DNA of 35,149 bases from NCBI GenBank assembly GCA_029239575.1, contig JARBUP010000002.1, positions 1-35,149 on the forward strand. The letters run 5' to 3'. The position numbers were made by a program, and so were the translations under genes. Below the pieces are notes generated by a model, which had not been told where the DNA came from, did not search any database, and worked only from the letters and a program-made list of their open reading frames with translations. Source of the DNA: Bacillota bacterium. Lineage in GTDB: Bacteria > Bacillota > Clostridia > Tissierellales > Sedimentibacteraceae. The stretch's first letter is position 1, and each line of letters begins with the position of its first letter. Below, piece by piece: positions 15,156 to 24,670 of the stretch.

Positions 15156-16340
15156 ATGAAAAAATTACTATCATTATTAATCGCTAGCACATTAATAATT
15201 GGTTCATTGACTGCATGCAGCGGTGGACAAGATAAACCTAGCACTGGCAACGGTGATGCAAAAGAAGTTAAAATAGGTATTAACTATGAATTAACTGGAG
15301 ATGTTGCATCATATGGAAATGCTTCTGTTGACGGAATTTTGATGGCATTTGATGAAATAAATGCTGCCGGTGGTATAAACGGAATGCAAATAGTTCCTGT
15401 AAAAATAGACAATAAGTCAGATTCAGCTGAAGCTACTTCAGTAGCAACAAGACTTATGACTCAAGAAGGTGTTGTTGCTTCTTTAGGACCTGCAACATCA
15501 GGTAATTTCATGGCAACTATTCCTGTAGCTATGGGAAGTAAAATACCAGTAATATCAGCTTCTGCAACTGCAGATAAAGGTGTTACAACAGATGATAAAG
15601 GAAATGTAAATGATTTTGTTTTCCGTCTTTGCTTTAATGATTCATTCCAAGGCGTTACAATGGCTAACTTTGCTTCTGGAAATTTAAGTGCTAAAAAAGC
15701 TGTTATTATAAAAGATAACTCAAGCGATTACGGTAAAGGACTTGCTGAAAACTTTAGAGCTACATTTGAAGCTGCTGGTGGAACAATAGTTGCTGAAGAA
15801 GGCTATGTAGGAAAAGATAAAGACTTCAATGCAATATTGACTAAAATAAAAGGCCAAGAGTTTGACGTAATATTTATTCCAGGATATTATCAAGAAGCCG
15901 GTTTAATAATTAAACAAGCACGTGATTTAGGAATCAAAGCTCCAGTACTTGGTGCAGATGGATTCGATTCTCCAGTTCTTTTAGAACTTGCTGGACCTGA
16001 AGCTTTAAATGATGTTTATTTCTCAAATCATTATTCTTCTTTAGACCAAGATCCAAAAGTTCAAGATTTTATTGCTGCATATAAAGCAAAAAACAATGTT
16101 GATCCAAATGCATTTAACGCACTTGGTTATGACCTTGGACAATACATAGCAGATGCTATTAAACGTGCTAATTCAACTGATCCTGTAGCAATTAAAGATG
16201 CTCTTGCAGATACAAAAGGATTTGCTGGAGTAACTGGTACATTTGATATGGGCGAAGATCATAACCCAATTAAATCTGCAGTTGTTATTGGTTTAGAAAA
16301 TGGCGTTCAAAAAACAAGCGTTAAAGTAGATCCAAAATAA
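15156..16340 (+). CDS. livK: Branched-chain amino acid ABC transporter, substrate-binding lipoprotein
   Basis: This 394-residue LivK/BraC-type periplasmic-binding-fold lipoprotein captures leucine, isoleucine, valine or related amino acids outside the cell. The signal peptide ends in lipobox LTAC with Cys21. The mature part opens with VKIGINYELTGDVASYGNASVDG, the family's characteristic first strand, and continues with GPATSGNFMATIPVA and VIIKDNSSDYGKGLAE. Length is standard. The ATG at 15156 is chosen because GGGGTG ends nine bases before it; a GTG at 15144 would overlap that site. It is the first gene of livKHMGF, has its own strong promoter and is followed by a stable stem-loop, which fits the usual surplus of binding protein over permease. 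Confidence 0.95.
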   Translation: MKKLLSLLIASTLIIGSLTACSGGQDKPSTGNGDAKEVKIGINYELTGDVASYGNASVDGILMAFDEINAAGGINGMQIVPVKIDNKSDSAEATSVATRLMTQEGVVASLGPATSGNFMATIPVAMGSKIPVISASATADKGVTTDDKGNVNDFVFRLCFNDSFQGVTMANFASGNLSAKKAVIIKDNSSDYGKGLAENFRATFEAAGGTIVAEEGYVGKDKDFNAILTKIKGQEFDVIFIPGYYQEAGLIIKQARDLGIKAPVLGADGFDSPVLLELAGPEALNDVYFSNHYSSLDQDPKVQDFIAAYKAKNNVDPNAFNALGYDLGQYIADAIKRANSTDPVAIKDALADTKGFAGVTGTFDMGEDHNPIKSAVVIGLENGVQKTSVKVDPK

Positions 16341-16369
16341 ATAAATTTTAAATAAATATATGACATAAT

Positions 16370-16403
16370 AATTAAGTTAGTGTGATTTCATACTAACTTA
16401 ATT
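16370..16403 (+). promoter_or_regulatory. Stem-loop between livK and livH
   Basis: AATTAAGTTAGTGTGA (16370-16385) pairs with TCATACTAACTTAATT (16388-16403), 16 bp with one G-T pair. No T-run follows, so it is more likely an mRNA-stabilising or processing hairpin than a terminator. Confidence 0.65.
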
Positions 16404-16433
16404 GTCATTATATCAAGAAATGGAGGTGCACTC

Positions 16434-17312
16434 TTGGAACAGTTTTTACAACAAATGGTAAATGGTATTTCTTTAGGAAGCATTTATGCGTTAATTGCTT
16501 TAGGTTATACTATGGTATATGGAATAATTAAATTAATAAATTTTGCTCACGGCGATGTTTACATGATTGGAGCATACATTGGTTTCGCTGCTACAACTTT
16601 TGCGAAATTAGGGTTTTTTCCTGCACTTATAATTGCAATGTTAGCAAGTGCTGCATTGGGTATATTAATAGAAAAGGTTGCTTACAAACCTCTTAGAAAT
16701 TCTACTAAAATAGCAGTACTTATTACTGCAATAGGTATGTCTTTTCTTTTGGAATATGTTATGATGTTTTTTGTTGGAGCAGAGGTTAGATCTTATCCTA
16801 AAGTTCTTTCTGATGCATCATTTAATTTAGGAAATGTAGTAATTAACATGCAGCAAATTTATATAGTAGTAACTGCTATAGTGCTTATGATAATTCTTCA
16901 GTATATAATAAATAAAACAAAGATTGGAAAAGCAATGCGTGCAGTATCTGCGGATAAAGATGCAGCACAATTAATGGGAATTCAAGTTGACACAACTATA
17001 TCATTTACATTTGCTATAGGTTCTGCTTTAGCAGGAGCTGGTGGTGTATTAGTTGGTATATATTATAATTCAATAGATCCATTAATGGGTATGATGCCAG
17101 GTTTAAAAGCATTCGTTGCTGCAGTATTTGGTGGAATAGGAAGTATTCCAGGAGCAATGATAGGAGGACTTTCCATAGGAATAATGGAAACTTTAGTTTC
17201 AGGTTATGGAAATTCTATGTATAGAGATGCTTTTGTATTTGCTATTTTGATTGTAATCTTAATCATTAAGCCAGCAGGTATTCTTGGCAAAAATACGAAA
17301 GAGAAGGTGTAA
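16434..17312 (+). CDS. livH: Branched-chain amino acid ABC permease LivH
   Basis: This 292-residue integral membrane protein is one of the two permeases forming the translocation path. It opens with MVNGISLGSIYALIALGYTM and VYGIIKLINFAHGDVYMIGAY, the diagnostic LivH sequence. The ATPase-contact loop GKAMRAVSADKDAAQLMGI lies at about 165-185, and the PGLKAFVAAVFGGIGSIPGA segment follows. The start is TTG at 16434 with GGAGGTGCACTC just upstream. LivM begins one base after its stop. Confidence 0.95.
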   Translation: MEQFLQQMVNGISLGSIYALIALGYTMVYGIIKLINFAHGDVYMIGAYIGFAATTFAKLGFFPALIIAMLASAALGILIEKVAYKPLRNSTKIAVLITAIGMSFLLEYVMMFFVGAEVRSYPKVLSDASFNLGNVVINMQQIYIVVTAIVLMIILQYIINKTKIGKAMRAVSADKDAAQLMGIQVDTTISFTFAIGSALAGAGGVLVGIYYNSIDPLMGMMPGLKAFVAAVFGGIGSIPGAMIGGLSIGIMETLVSGYGNSMYRDAFVFAILIVILIIKPAGILGKNTKEKV

Positions 17313-17313
17313 T

Positions 17314-18264
17314 ATGAGAGTGTTATCAAAAAAGAATATAATAACTTTATTATTAATAGTAGCAGTCTTTGCTGTTGTGCAAGTTCTCATTTCAGTTAAA
17401 ATAATAAATTCATTTTATGAAATTACATTAGCAACAATTTGTATTAATATAATTCTTGCGGTTAGTTTGAATTTAGTTACAGGATTTACAGGGCAGTTTT
17501 CACTTGGTCATGCAGGTTTTATGTCAATAGGCGCTTATGTATGTGCTTTAATCAGTATGAATACAGATTCAACTTTAGGATTTATATTTGGTATATTAGC
17601 AGGAGCTGTGGCTGCAGCAATAGTAGGTGTAATAATAGGAATACCTACTTTAAGACTTAAAGGTGATTACCTTGCAATAGCAACTCTTGGTATGGCAGAA
17701 ATAATTCGTGTTTTATTTTTAAATATGGAAATTACAAATGGTGCTGCTGGTCTTAGTGGAATTCCAAGAAATACAAATTGGACTTGGCTATTTATATTTT
17801 TAATGGCAACAATAATTTTAATAAATAATTTCATTAGATCATCCCATGGTCGTGCTTGTATTTCAATTCGTGAAGACGAAATTGCTGCTGAGTCCATGGG
17901 TGTAAATACAACAAAGTATAAAGTAATGGCATTTGCTCTTGGAGCTTTTTTTGCAGGTATTGCAGGTGGATTATACGCATCTTATTTCTATTTCATAAAA
18001 CCAAATGTATTTGGATTTATGAAAAGTGTGGATGTATTAGTAATTGTTGTATTAGGTGGGTTAGGATCTATTTCTGGTTCTGTTATAGCTGCAATTTTAC
18101 TTGCAGTGTTGACTACATTCTTGCAACAATTTACTGAAATACGTATGATAATATATGCATTATTGTTAGTAGCTATTATGTTGTTTAGACCACAGGGTCT
18201 TTTAGGAACAAAAGAAATAACTGATATGTTCAAATCAAATAAAAATACTGAGAAAATTGAGTAA
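17314..18264 (+). CDS. livM: Branched-chain amino acid ABC permease LivM
   Basis: This 316-residue membrane protein is the second permease. Family segments include NLVTGFTGQFSLGHAGFMSIGAY (about 51-73), LRLKGDYLAIATLGMAEIIR, the ATPase-contact loop GRACISIREDEIAAESMGVN, and VLVIVVLGGLGSISGSVIAA. The ATG at 17314 follows AGAAGGTGT. An upstream in-frame start at 17284 lies inside livH and is rejected. It is tightly linked to livH and livG. Confidence 0.95.
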   Translation: MRVLSKKNIITLLLIVAVFAVVQVLISVKIINSFYEITLATICINIILAVSLNLVTGFTGQFSLGHAGFMSIGAYVCALISMNTDSTLGFIFGILAGAVAAAIVGVIIGIPTLRLKGDYLAIATLGMAEIIRVLFLNMEITNGAAGLSGIPRNTNWTWLFIFLMATIILINNFIRSSHGRACISIREDEIAAESMGVNTTKYKVMAFALGAFFAGIAGGLYASYFYFIKPNVFGFMKSVDVLVIVVLGGLGSISGSVIAAILLAVLTTFLQQFTEIRMIIYALLLVAIMLFRPQGLLGTKEITDMFKSNKNTEKIE

Positions 18265-18277
18265 AGGAGGGCTTATT

Positions 18278-19078
18278 ATGCCATTGCTTTCAGTTGAAAG
18301 ATTAACAAAGTCCTTCGGTGGACTTACAGCAGTTTCAAATGTAAATATGTATATAGACAAAGGAGAATTAATAGGCCTTATTGGACCAAATGGAGCTGGA
18401 AAAACAACTCTATTTAATTTACTTACAGGCGTATATACTCCTACAACAGGAAGTATAAAATTAGACTTAAATGGAAATATAAAAGAGCTTGGTGGAATAA
18501 AGCCATATGATGTAACTGCGTCAGGTTTAGCTCGTACATTTCAAAATATAAGACTTTTTAAGGATTTAACTGTTTTAGATAATATTCGTATTGCTATGCA
18601 TAAAAATATAGGATACAAAATGCCATCAGCACTTTTTCGTTCTAATAAATTTTATGAGGAAGAAGATAGATTAAAGATTGAAGCTGAAAAACTAATGGAT
18701 ATTTTTAGCTTAACTCATAAAAAAAATGAATTAGCTAAAAATCTACCTTATGGAGAACAAAGGCATCTTGAAATTGTAAGAGCTATGGCTACTAAGCCAG
18801 TACTATTATTGTTAGATGAACCTGCAGCAGGTATGAATCCAAATGAAACAGCTGAGCTTACAAAAACAATAGCAAAAATTAGAAAAGAATTTGATCTTAC
18901 GGTATTGTTAATTGAACATGATATGTCTTTAGTTATGAAAATATGCGAAAGAATTTATGTTTTAAATTATGGTATGATGATAGCTTCAGGTCTTCCACAA
19001 GAAGTTAGATCTAACAAAAAAGTTATTGAATCATATTTAGGGGAGGATTTAAGCGATGCTTCAAATAAAAAATCTTAA
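18278..19078 (+). CDS. livG: Branched-chain amino acid ABC transporter ATPase LivG
   Basis: This 266-residue ATPase subunit has Walker A GPNGAGKT (about 35-42). The signature is LPYGEQRHLEI, the LivG-specific variant of LSGGQ, and Walker B is LLLLDEPAAGMNP. FQNIRLFKDLTVLDNI is also characteristic of LivG. The start is the ATG at 18278, which has AAAGGAGGG before it; an ATG at 18257 overlaps livM and has none. It overlaps livF by 23 bases, which suggests translational coupling. Confidence 0.95.
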   Translation: MPLLSVERLTKSFGGLTAVSNVNMYIDKGELIGLIGPNGAGKTTLFNLLTGVYTPTTGSIKLDLNGNIKELGGIKPYDVTASGLARTFQNIRLFKDLTVLDNIRIAMHKNIGYKMPSALFRSNKFYEEEDRLKIEAEKLMDIFSLTHKKNELAKNLPYGEQRHLEIVRAMATKPVLLLLDEPAAGMNPNETAELTKTIAKIRKEFDLTVLLIEHDMSLVMKICERIYVLNYGMMIASGLPQEVRSNKKVIESYLGEDLSDASNKKS

Positions 19079-19766
19079 TGTGCATTATGGAGTTATTCAA
19101 GCCCTAAAAGATGTTTCTTTGACTATAAATGAAGGTGAAATAGTAACACTTATTGGAGCTAATGGAGCTGGAAAAACAACAACTTTAAGAACTATTTCAG
19201 GTTTAAACAAAGCAACAAGCGGTCAAATTTTTTTTGAAGGAGCTGATATAACAAATATGCCTGCAACTCAAAGAGTTAAAATGCATATTTCACAAGTTCC
19301 TGAAGGAAGAAGAATTTTTCCTGAAATGAGTGTTTTAGAAAATTTAGAACTTGGTGCTTACCTAAGAAATGATAAAGCAGAAATAAAAAAAGATATTCAA
19401 AATGTATATGGGCTATTTCCTATATTAGGTAATAGAAAAAAACAATTGGCTGGAACTTTATCAGGTGGAGAGCAACAAATGCTTGCTATGGGTAGAGCTT
19501 TAATGAGCCGCCCAAAAATTCTTTTGCTTGATGAACCTTCAATGGGTCTTGCTCCATTGCTAGTTCGCGAAATATTTGATATAATTAAAAATATAAATTC
19601 TACTGGAACCACAGTACTTCTTGTTGAACAAAATGCCCGCATGGCATTATCCATAGCGCATCGTGCATATGTTATAGAAACAGGTTCAATAGTAATGAGT
19701 GGTACTGGAGAAGAACTTTCAAAATCAGATGATATTCAAAAAGCTTATCTTGGAGGAGGAGAATAA
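19056..19766 (+). CDS. livF: Branched-chain amino acid ABC transporter ATPase LivF
   Basis: This 236-residue second ATPase has Walker A GANGAGKTT (about 33-41), the LivF-type HISQVPEGRRIFPEMSVLENL, signature LSGGEQQML and Walker B ILLLDEPSMGLAP. The switch His region reads VLLVEQNARMALSIAHRAYV. The start overlaps the end of livG; GGGGAGG lies upstream within livG. With LivKHMG it completes a full importer. A CBS-ACT gene follows after three bases. Confidence 0.95.
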   Translation: MLQIKNLNVHYGVIQALKDVSLTINEGEIVTLIGANGAGKTTTLRTISGLNKATSGQIFFEGADITNMPATQRVKMHISQVPEGRRIFPEMSVLENLELGAYLRNDKAEIKKDIQNVYGLFPILGNRKKQLAGTLSGGEQQMLAMGRALMSRPKILLLDEPSMGLAPLLVREIFDIIKNINSTGTTVLLVEQNARMALSIAHRAYVIETGSIVMSGTGEELSKSDDIQKAYLGGGE

Positions 19767-19769
19767 TAT

Positions 19770-20411
19770 ATGTATGTAAAAAGCAGGATGACGTCTAACC
19801 CGTACACAATAGCTTTTGATGCACCTATCAGTGAAGCATTAACTTTAATGAGTGAAAAAAACCTTAAAAGGTTGCCAGTTGTTGACAAAGAAAAAGTTGT
19901 TGGAATTCTTACGCAAGGAGATATTCAAAAAGTTTCCCCTACGAAAGCAACATCATTAAGTATTTTTGAAATTAATTATTTATTGTCTAAAACTAAAGTT
20001 AAAGATGCTATGACTAAAAATGCTATTACAGTATCACAGGACTGTCTTTTAGAAGAAGCAGCGGTCATGATGAGGGACAACAGAATAGGAACTTTGCCAG
20101 TTGTTGATAATGGAAAGTTAGTTGGAATTATTACTGAAAGTGATATTTTTGATGCATTTATTGAATTATTAGGATTTAAGGATAAAGGAAGCAGAATAAC
20201 TATTGAATCATTAGATATACCTGGTTCTCTTGCTGACATAGCTGAGGCTTTTGAAACATACAATGCAAATATAACTCATGCAGCTGTTTACAGAGGAACA
20301 GGAAAAAGTGATGTAGTTGTAAGAACAAATGCGTTGAATACAGAAGATATTGAAAAAAAATTAACCGAACAAGGTTATAAAATAGTTCATAAGATAGTTA
20401 ATGATAAATAA
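19770..20411 (+). CDS. CBS-CBS-ACT domain protein (AcuB-like), putative amino acid sensor
   Basis: This 213-residue cytoplasmic protein has two CBS motifs (about 1-60 and 75-135; KRLPVVDKEKVVGILTQGDI and GTLPVVDNGKLVGIITESDI). A C-terminal ACT domain follows (about 140-213; RITIESLDIPGSLADIAEAF). CBS pairs bind adenine nucleotides and ACT domains bind amino acids, so it could report energy state and amino acid level together. It starts three bases after livF with GGAGGAGGAGAA upstream, so it is part of the liv operon. The same fused architecture is called AcuB in some genomes, but an acetoin role is not indicated here. The likely target is the LIV transporter or branched-chain metabolism, by inference. 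Confidence 0.88.
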   Translation: MYVKSRMTSNPYTIAFDAPISEALTLMSEKNLKRLPVVDKEKVVGILTQGDIQKVSPTKATSLSIFEINYLLSKTKVKDAMTKNAITVSQDCLLEEAAVMMRDNRIGTLPVVDNGKLVGIITESDIFDAFIELLGFKDKGSRITIESLDIPGSLADIAEAFETYNANITHAAVYRGTGKSDVVVRTNALNTEDIEKKLTEQGYKIVHKIVNDK

Positions 20412-20418
20412 AAATTAT

Positions 20419-20444
20419 AAAGCATCTCAAAATTGAGATGCTTT
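20419..20444. terminator. Bidirectional terminator after the liv operon
   Basis: AAAGCATCTCAA (20419-20430) pairs perfectly with TTGAGATGCTTT (20433-20444) and is followed by AATTTTATTT. It lies between the convergent CBS-ACT and S9 peptidase genes and serves both. Confidence 0.85.
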
Positions 20445-20449
20445 TAATT

Positions 20450-22429
20450 TTATTTCAAGTATTTTTCAAACCAGTTTGTTAATTCTTCAAGCCTTCTAAC
20501 TCGATGTTTTGGTTTTCCGCTACGGCTTAGTTCGTGATTTTCGCCTCTAAACATACAAAGCCTTGCATCAACTCCATGATATTTTAATGCAGTAAACATT
20601 TGTAATCCTTCTGGTAACCAACAGCGATAATCTTCTTCAGAATGAATGAATAATGTAGGTGTAACAGCTAAATTAGCATATTTTAAAGGTGAATGATACC
20701 AAAGTTTTTCTACATTATCCCATGGTGTTGATTGTATTTGGTCAGCATTGAAAAAATATCCTATATCAGTAGTTCCAAATTTTGAAATCCAGTTTGAAAT
20801 ACTTCTTTGAGAAGCTGCACATTTAAATCTATCCGTGTGCCCTATTATCCAATTTGTCATGAATCCACCGTATGAACCGCCTGTAACACCAATACGGGAT
20901 GGATCTATTTGATGATATTTATCCAAAACTTTATCTGTAAATTTCATTAAGTCATCATAGTCAATTGTTCCGTATTTTCCTCTTATATCAGCAAATGCAT
21001 TTCCTCTTCCATCACTGCCACGAGGATTACAGAAAAACACAAAGTAGCCTTCGTTAGCCCAATATTGCATTTCGTGATAAAAAACTTCACCATAAACTGT
21101 TTTAGGGCCTCCATGGATATCTAATATACCAGGATATGTTTTGCTCTGGTCAAAATTAACAGGTTTTAAAACATAACCTTCTATTTTTACATCATCGCTT
21201 ATGAAATCTAATCTTTCAGGAACTGAAATATATTTATTTTGATAAATTGCTTCATTAAATTTAGTTTTCTGTATTTCAAAACCTGGCTTAAAACTATAAA
21301 CTTCTTGAAGTTTTTGACCTCTTAAACCTATAAATAATATTTCATCCGTACCTATATCAAAACAATCAATTGTACCATTATTTCTTGTTAGAGTTGTTAT
21401 AGTTCCGTCTAAAGATAATTTTTTTATAAAAGAGCTTTTATTTTCAGTTCCAACAAAATATAATTCATTATTATTTACACGAACATCTATGCCACCACCA
21501 TATTTACAGTCCGTTCCAACAGAGCTATGCATTCCAAAATCATGTTCTGCTAAAAGTTTAATATCTCCATCATCTATTTTATAAAAATTATAATTTTGGT
21601 TTAATCCGTATGTATCCATTAGCGAGCCGCAAAAAATAATATTATTTCCTATTATTTCAGCATAATCAATACTATATTCACCATCTTCTACTATGCAAAA
21701 AATATCATTTAAATTTAAATCATATAAATATAGCCCTGTAGTCATTTCTTTTTTATTAGTGAATTTTTCTGTTATGTAAAGAGCTTTATTATCTTTAATA
21801 CCTGATAATGAAACATTTTCAAATTTATCTGATATAGGAAGTATATCATGAGTTAATTTGTCAAATACATAAAGTCTGTTTCTTTTTTTATTAGTGAATC
21901 CTTCTCCATTTGCCCAGAAAGGAATTTCATCCAATATTTCATAATCTTTATTTTCTTTTATTAAATCTATGGCTTTAGTTTTTTCATCCCCTGACAAAGA
22001 GTGAAGATTTATTCCATAATGGTCATATTCAGCAGTAATTATAAATTTATTTTCGGAAAGTAATTTTATATCTGAAACATTCATAGGTATTCTCATATAT
22101 TCATAAGCTTCACCACCATGGATATTTATAGCATAAAAAGCAGTCCACTGCTCGCCTTTATCTATCTTTTCTTTTAATTTATTATCTCTTATAGATGGAA
22201 ATAACAAAATATCGTCATTTATCCATATAAAACTTTTTTCTTTATTGCATGTTGTAAGTTTCTTGTATTCAGATGTAAGGCAATTATAAATATAAATGTT
22301 TGATAAGTACTTATTTTCATCAAAATCAGAAGTGTGAACTGTAAATGCAGCATATTTTTTATCAGGTGATATTTGTAGATCAGATAAAAACTTATAGTCT
22401 AAAAAATCTTTTAATTTTAAATTTTCCAT
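20450..22429 (-). CDS. S9-family serine peptidase (acylaminoacyl-/prolyl oligopeptidase type)
   Basis: This 659-residue enzyme has an N-terminal beta-propeller (about 1-400) that filters substrates and a C-terminal alpha/beta-hydrolase domain. The nucleophile motif GGSYGGF places Ser519, the Asp is Asp600 in HSEEDYRC, and the His is His632 in GENHELS. All three are present in the S9 order, so it should be active. It cleaves short peptides in the cytoplasm; no signal peptide is visible. Two in-frame ATGs exist. The one at 22429 is preferred because GGAGGAAAAT lies just before it, inside the codons that follow the ATG at 22441. It is convergent with liv and divergent from the M42 gene, so it is a single-gene unit. 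Confidence 0.92.
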   Translation of the reverse strand: MENLKLKDFLDYKFLSDLQISPDKKYAAFTVHTSDFDENKYLSNIYIYNCLTSEYKKLTTCNKEKSFIWINDDILLFPSIRDNKLKEKIDKGEQWTAFYAINIHGGEAYEYMRIPMNVSDIKLLSENKFIITAEYDHYGINLHSLSGDEKTKAIDLIKENKDYEILDEIPFWANGEGFTNKKRNRLYVFDKLTHDILPISDKFENVSLSGIKDNKALYITEKFTNKKEMTTGLYLYDLNLNDIFCIVEDGEYSIDYAEIIGNNIIFCGSLMDTYGLNQNYNFYKIDDGDIKLLAEHDFGMHSSVGTDCKYGGGIDVRVNNNELYFVGTENKSSFIKKLSLDGTITTLTRNNGTIDCFDIGTDEILFIGLRGQKLQEVYSFKPGFEIQKTKFNEAIYQNKYISVPERLDFISDDVKIEGYVLKPVNFDQSKTYPGILDIHGGPKTVYGEVFYHEMQYWANEGYFVFFCNPRGSDGRGNAFADIRGKYGTIDYDDLMKFTDKVLDKYHQIDPSRIGVTGGSYGGFMTNWIIGHTDRFKCAASQRSISNWISKFGTTDIGYFFNADQIQSTPWDNVEKLWYHSPLKYANLAVTPTLFIHSEEDYRCWLPEGLQMFTALKYHGVDARLCMFRGENHELSRSGKPKHRVRRLEELTNWFEKYLK

Positions 22430-22625
22430 ATTTTCCTCCATCTTATAGTATGCCTTTAATTTACTTTATTATATATCTATAAAATTAAATTTGCAATTAA
22501 AACTAAAACATGTTGTAAAATTCATATGAAGGGTAGTATAATTTAAATTGTATTTGTATTTTTTAATAGTAATATTAATGTAAAAAAATTGTTTATTTAA
22601 AATATTAAGTTTTATAGGAGGTAAT

Positions 22626-23666
22626 TTGGAATTAATATTAAATAGAGAATTTACTCTTAAAACATTAGAAGAAATAATTAATATACCAAGTCCAACTGGA
22701 TATTGTAAAAATGTTATAAATCACATTGAATTAATTGCTAATAAATATGGATTTAAATTTACTAAAAATAACAAGGGAAATGGAATAATAGAAATTGAAG
22801 GGAAAGATAATAGCCGCTGTATTGGCATACCGGTTCATGTTGATACATTAGGTGCTATGGTTAGATCAATAAATAGAGATTCAACTATTAAAATATCATC
22901 TATTGGTGGAAATATATTTTCTACTCTTGATGGTGAATATTGCAAAATTCATACAAGAAAAGGTGAAATATTTACAGGGACAATTTTATCAACATCTCCA
23001 GCAGTTCATGTTTATCCGGATGCAAAAAATAAGGAAAGAACTGAAGATAATATGATGGTAAGATTGGATGAAGTTGTTTATTCCAATACAGATGTTTTGG
23101 AACTTGGAATTATGACAGGGGATTTTATTTCAGTTGAACCTAAATTTCAAATAACAAATTCAGGTTTTATTAAGTCAAGATATTTGGACAATAAAGCTGG
23201 AACAGCTTGTGCTTTAAGCATTATGGAAATATTTCACAGACTTAACACAAAGCCAAATCATAAAATAAAGATATTAATTTCAACATATGAAGAAGTTGGA
23301 CATGGGTGTTCATCAATCCCGGATGATATAAATGAATTAGTTGGAATAGATATGGGATGTATAGGTCTTGATTTAGGTTGTACTGAACAGGATGTTTCCA
23401 TATGTGTGAAAGATAGCTCAGGTCCATATGATTATGATATTACTACAAATTTAATTGAACTTTGTAAAAAACATAAAATAAAGCATGCGGTTGATATATA
23501 TCCTATGTATGGCTCTGATGTTTCAGCTTCTTTAAGAGGAGGAAATGACATTAGAGGTGGACTGGTTGGACCTGGTGTTAATGCATCCCATGGTATGGAA
23601 AGAACTCATATAGATGGTATGGAGAACACAATAAAATTAATATATGCATATTTAACTGATTTATAA
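22626..23666 (+). CDS. M42-family metallo-aminopeptidase
   Basis: This 346-residue cytoplasmic aminopeptidase has the two-metal site of the M42 family. His71 in HVDTLGAM, Asp188 in YLDNKAGTA and the Glu pair E222/E223 in TYEEVGHG are visible. DMGCIGLDLGCTEQD carries the next ligand, and the last His is in NASHGMERTHIDGM. Members form large tetrahedral particles that trim peptides from the N-terminus. Start TTG 22626 follows TAGGAGGTAAT. The AEC permease starts 16 bases after its stop, so they form a pair. It fits a peptide-degrading lifestyle along with the adjacent S9 peptidase. Exact residue preference (Glu, Leu or broad) cannot be read. Confidence 0.92.
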   Translation: MELILNREFTLKTLEEIINIPSPTGYCKNVINHIELIANKYGFKFTKNNKGNGIIEIEGKDNSRCIGIPVHVDTLGAMVRSINRDSTIKISSIGGNIFSTLDGEYCKIHTRKGEIFTGTILSTSPAVHVYPDAKNKERTEDNMMVRLDEVVYSNTDVLELGIMTGDFISVEPKFQITNSGFIKSRYLDNKAGTACALSIMEIFHRLNTKPNHKIKILISTYEEVGHGCSSIPDDINELVGIDMGCIGLDLGCTEQDVSICVKDSSGPYDYDITTNLIELCKKHKIKHAVDIYPMYGSDVSASLRGGNDIRGGLVGPGVNASHGMERTHIDGMENTIKLIYAYLTDL

Positions 23667-23682
23667 ATGAAAGGAAAGAAAA

Positions 23683-24621
23683 TTGGACAATTTAATATTT
23701 TCAATAAATGTCGTATTACCAATGTTTTTAATAATGTGTTTAGGAACATTTTTTAAAAAAATAAATATTTTTGATGAAATATTTCTAAAAAAGGCTAACA
23801 CTTTTACATTTAAAGCATTATTACCAGTGCTTTTGTTTAATAATATTTACAAAAGCAAAATTACTGATATATTTAATGGAAAATTAGTCATATTTGCAGT
23901 AAGTATTGTTTTGATACTCATAGCATTTCTAATGATTACAGTACCTAAATTTGAAAAAGATAATAAAAATAGAGGTGTATTAATTCAAGGAATGTTTAGA
24001 AGCAATTTTGTATTGTTTGGCATACCATTAGTAACTAATATTTCAGGTAGTGAAGGCGGGGCCTTATCTGCCATGCTTATTGCAATAATAATCCCGCTTT
24101 ATAATTTTACTTCAGTAATAATTTTAGATATTTACTCAAAAGAGAATCTACAAATAAAAGAAACTTTAATCGGTATAGCTAAAAATCCACTTATTATAGG
24201 TTCATTTTTAGGAATTTTAACATCTATATTTAAATTAAATCTACCTAATTCTATTGAAAAAACTATATCCGATGTAGCAAGTTTAGCTACTCCTCTTGCT
24301 TTAATGACACTTGGAGGAGAATTTGAAATTGGAAATGTTTTAAAAAACAAAAAATATATAACTATTGTATGTGCATTTAAATTATTAATATCTCCAGCTA
24401 TAATTCTACCAATTGCTATTTTTATAGGGTTTAGAGGACCAGAACTTGCATCTTTATTTGCTATGGCTGCTGCACCCATAGCTGTTACGAGTTTTACTAT
24501 GGCTCAAAATTGTGGTTCTAATTACGAATTAGCTGGACAAATAGTTTTTATCTCAACAATTTTAAGTTCTTTTACTATATTTATGTTCACATATATATTT
24601 AAAACTATGGGAGTGTTTTAA
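23683..24621 (+). CDS. AEC-family transporter (auxin efflux carrier fold)
   Basis: This 312-residue protein has about ten hydrophobic helices. Typical AEC segments are VVLPMFLIMCLGTFFKKINIF at the start, FTFKALLPVLLFNNIYKS, LIQGMFRSNFVLFGIPLV, and LATPLALMTLGGEF in the middle. Family members export or exchange small organic acids such as malate or lactate, or amino-acid-derived compounds. Start TTG 23683 follows AAAGGAAAG. It is linked to the M42 aminopeptidase gene, which hints that it moves a peptide-breakdown product; this is inference. Confidence 0.88.
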   Translation: MDNLIFSINVVLPMFLIMCLGTFFKKINIFDEIFLKKANTFTFKALLPVLLFNNIYKSKITDIFNGKLVIFAVSIVLILIAFLMITVPKFEKDNKNRGVLIQGMFRSNFVLFGIPLVTNISGSEGGALSAMLIAIIIPLYNFTSVIILDIYSKENLQIKETLIGIAKNPLIIGSFLGILTSIFKLNLPNSIEKTISDVASLATPLALMTLGGEFEIGNVLKNKKYITIVCAFKLLISPAIILPIAIFIGFRGPELASLFAMAAAPIAVTSFTMAQNCGSNYELAGQIVFISTILSSFTIFMFTYIFKTMGVF

Positions 24622-24633
24622 TAAATAAAAAAT

Positions 24634-24668
24634 AAGGAGGTCACTTAAATTAAGTGGCCTCCTTAAAA
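24634..24668. terminator. Terminator between AEC gene and spore coat gene
   Basis: AAGGAGGTCACTTA (24634-24647) pairs with TAAGTGGCCTCCTT (24651-24664) with one G-T pair, followed by AAAATTTT. It serves the convergent genes on both sides. Confidence 0.85.
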
Positions 24669-24670
24669 TT

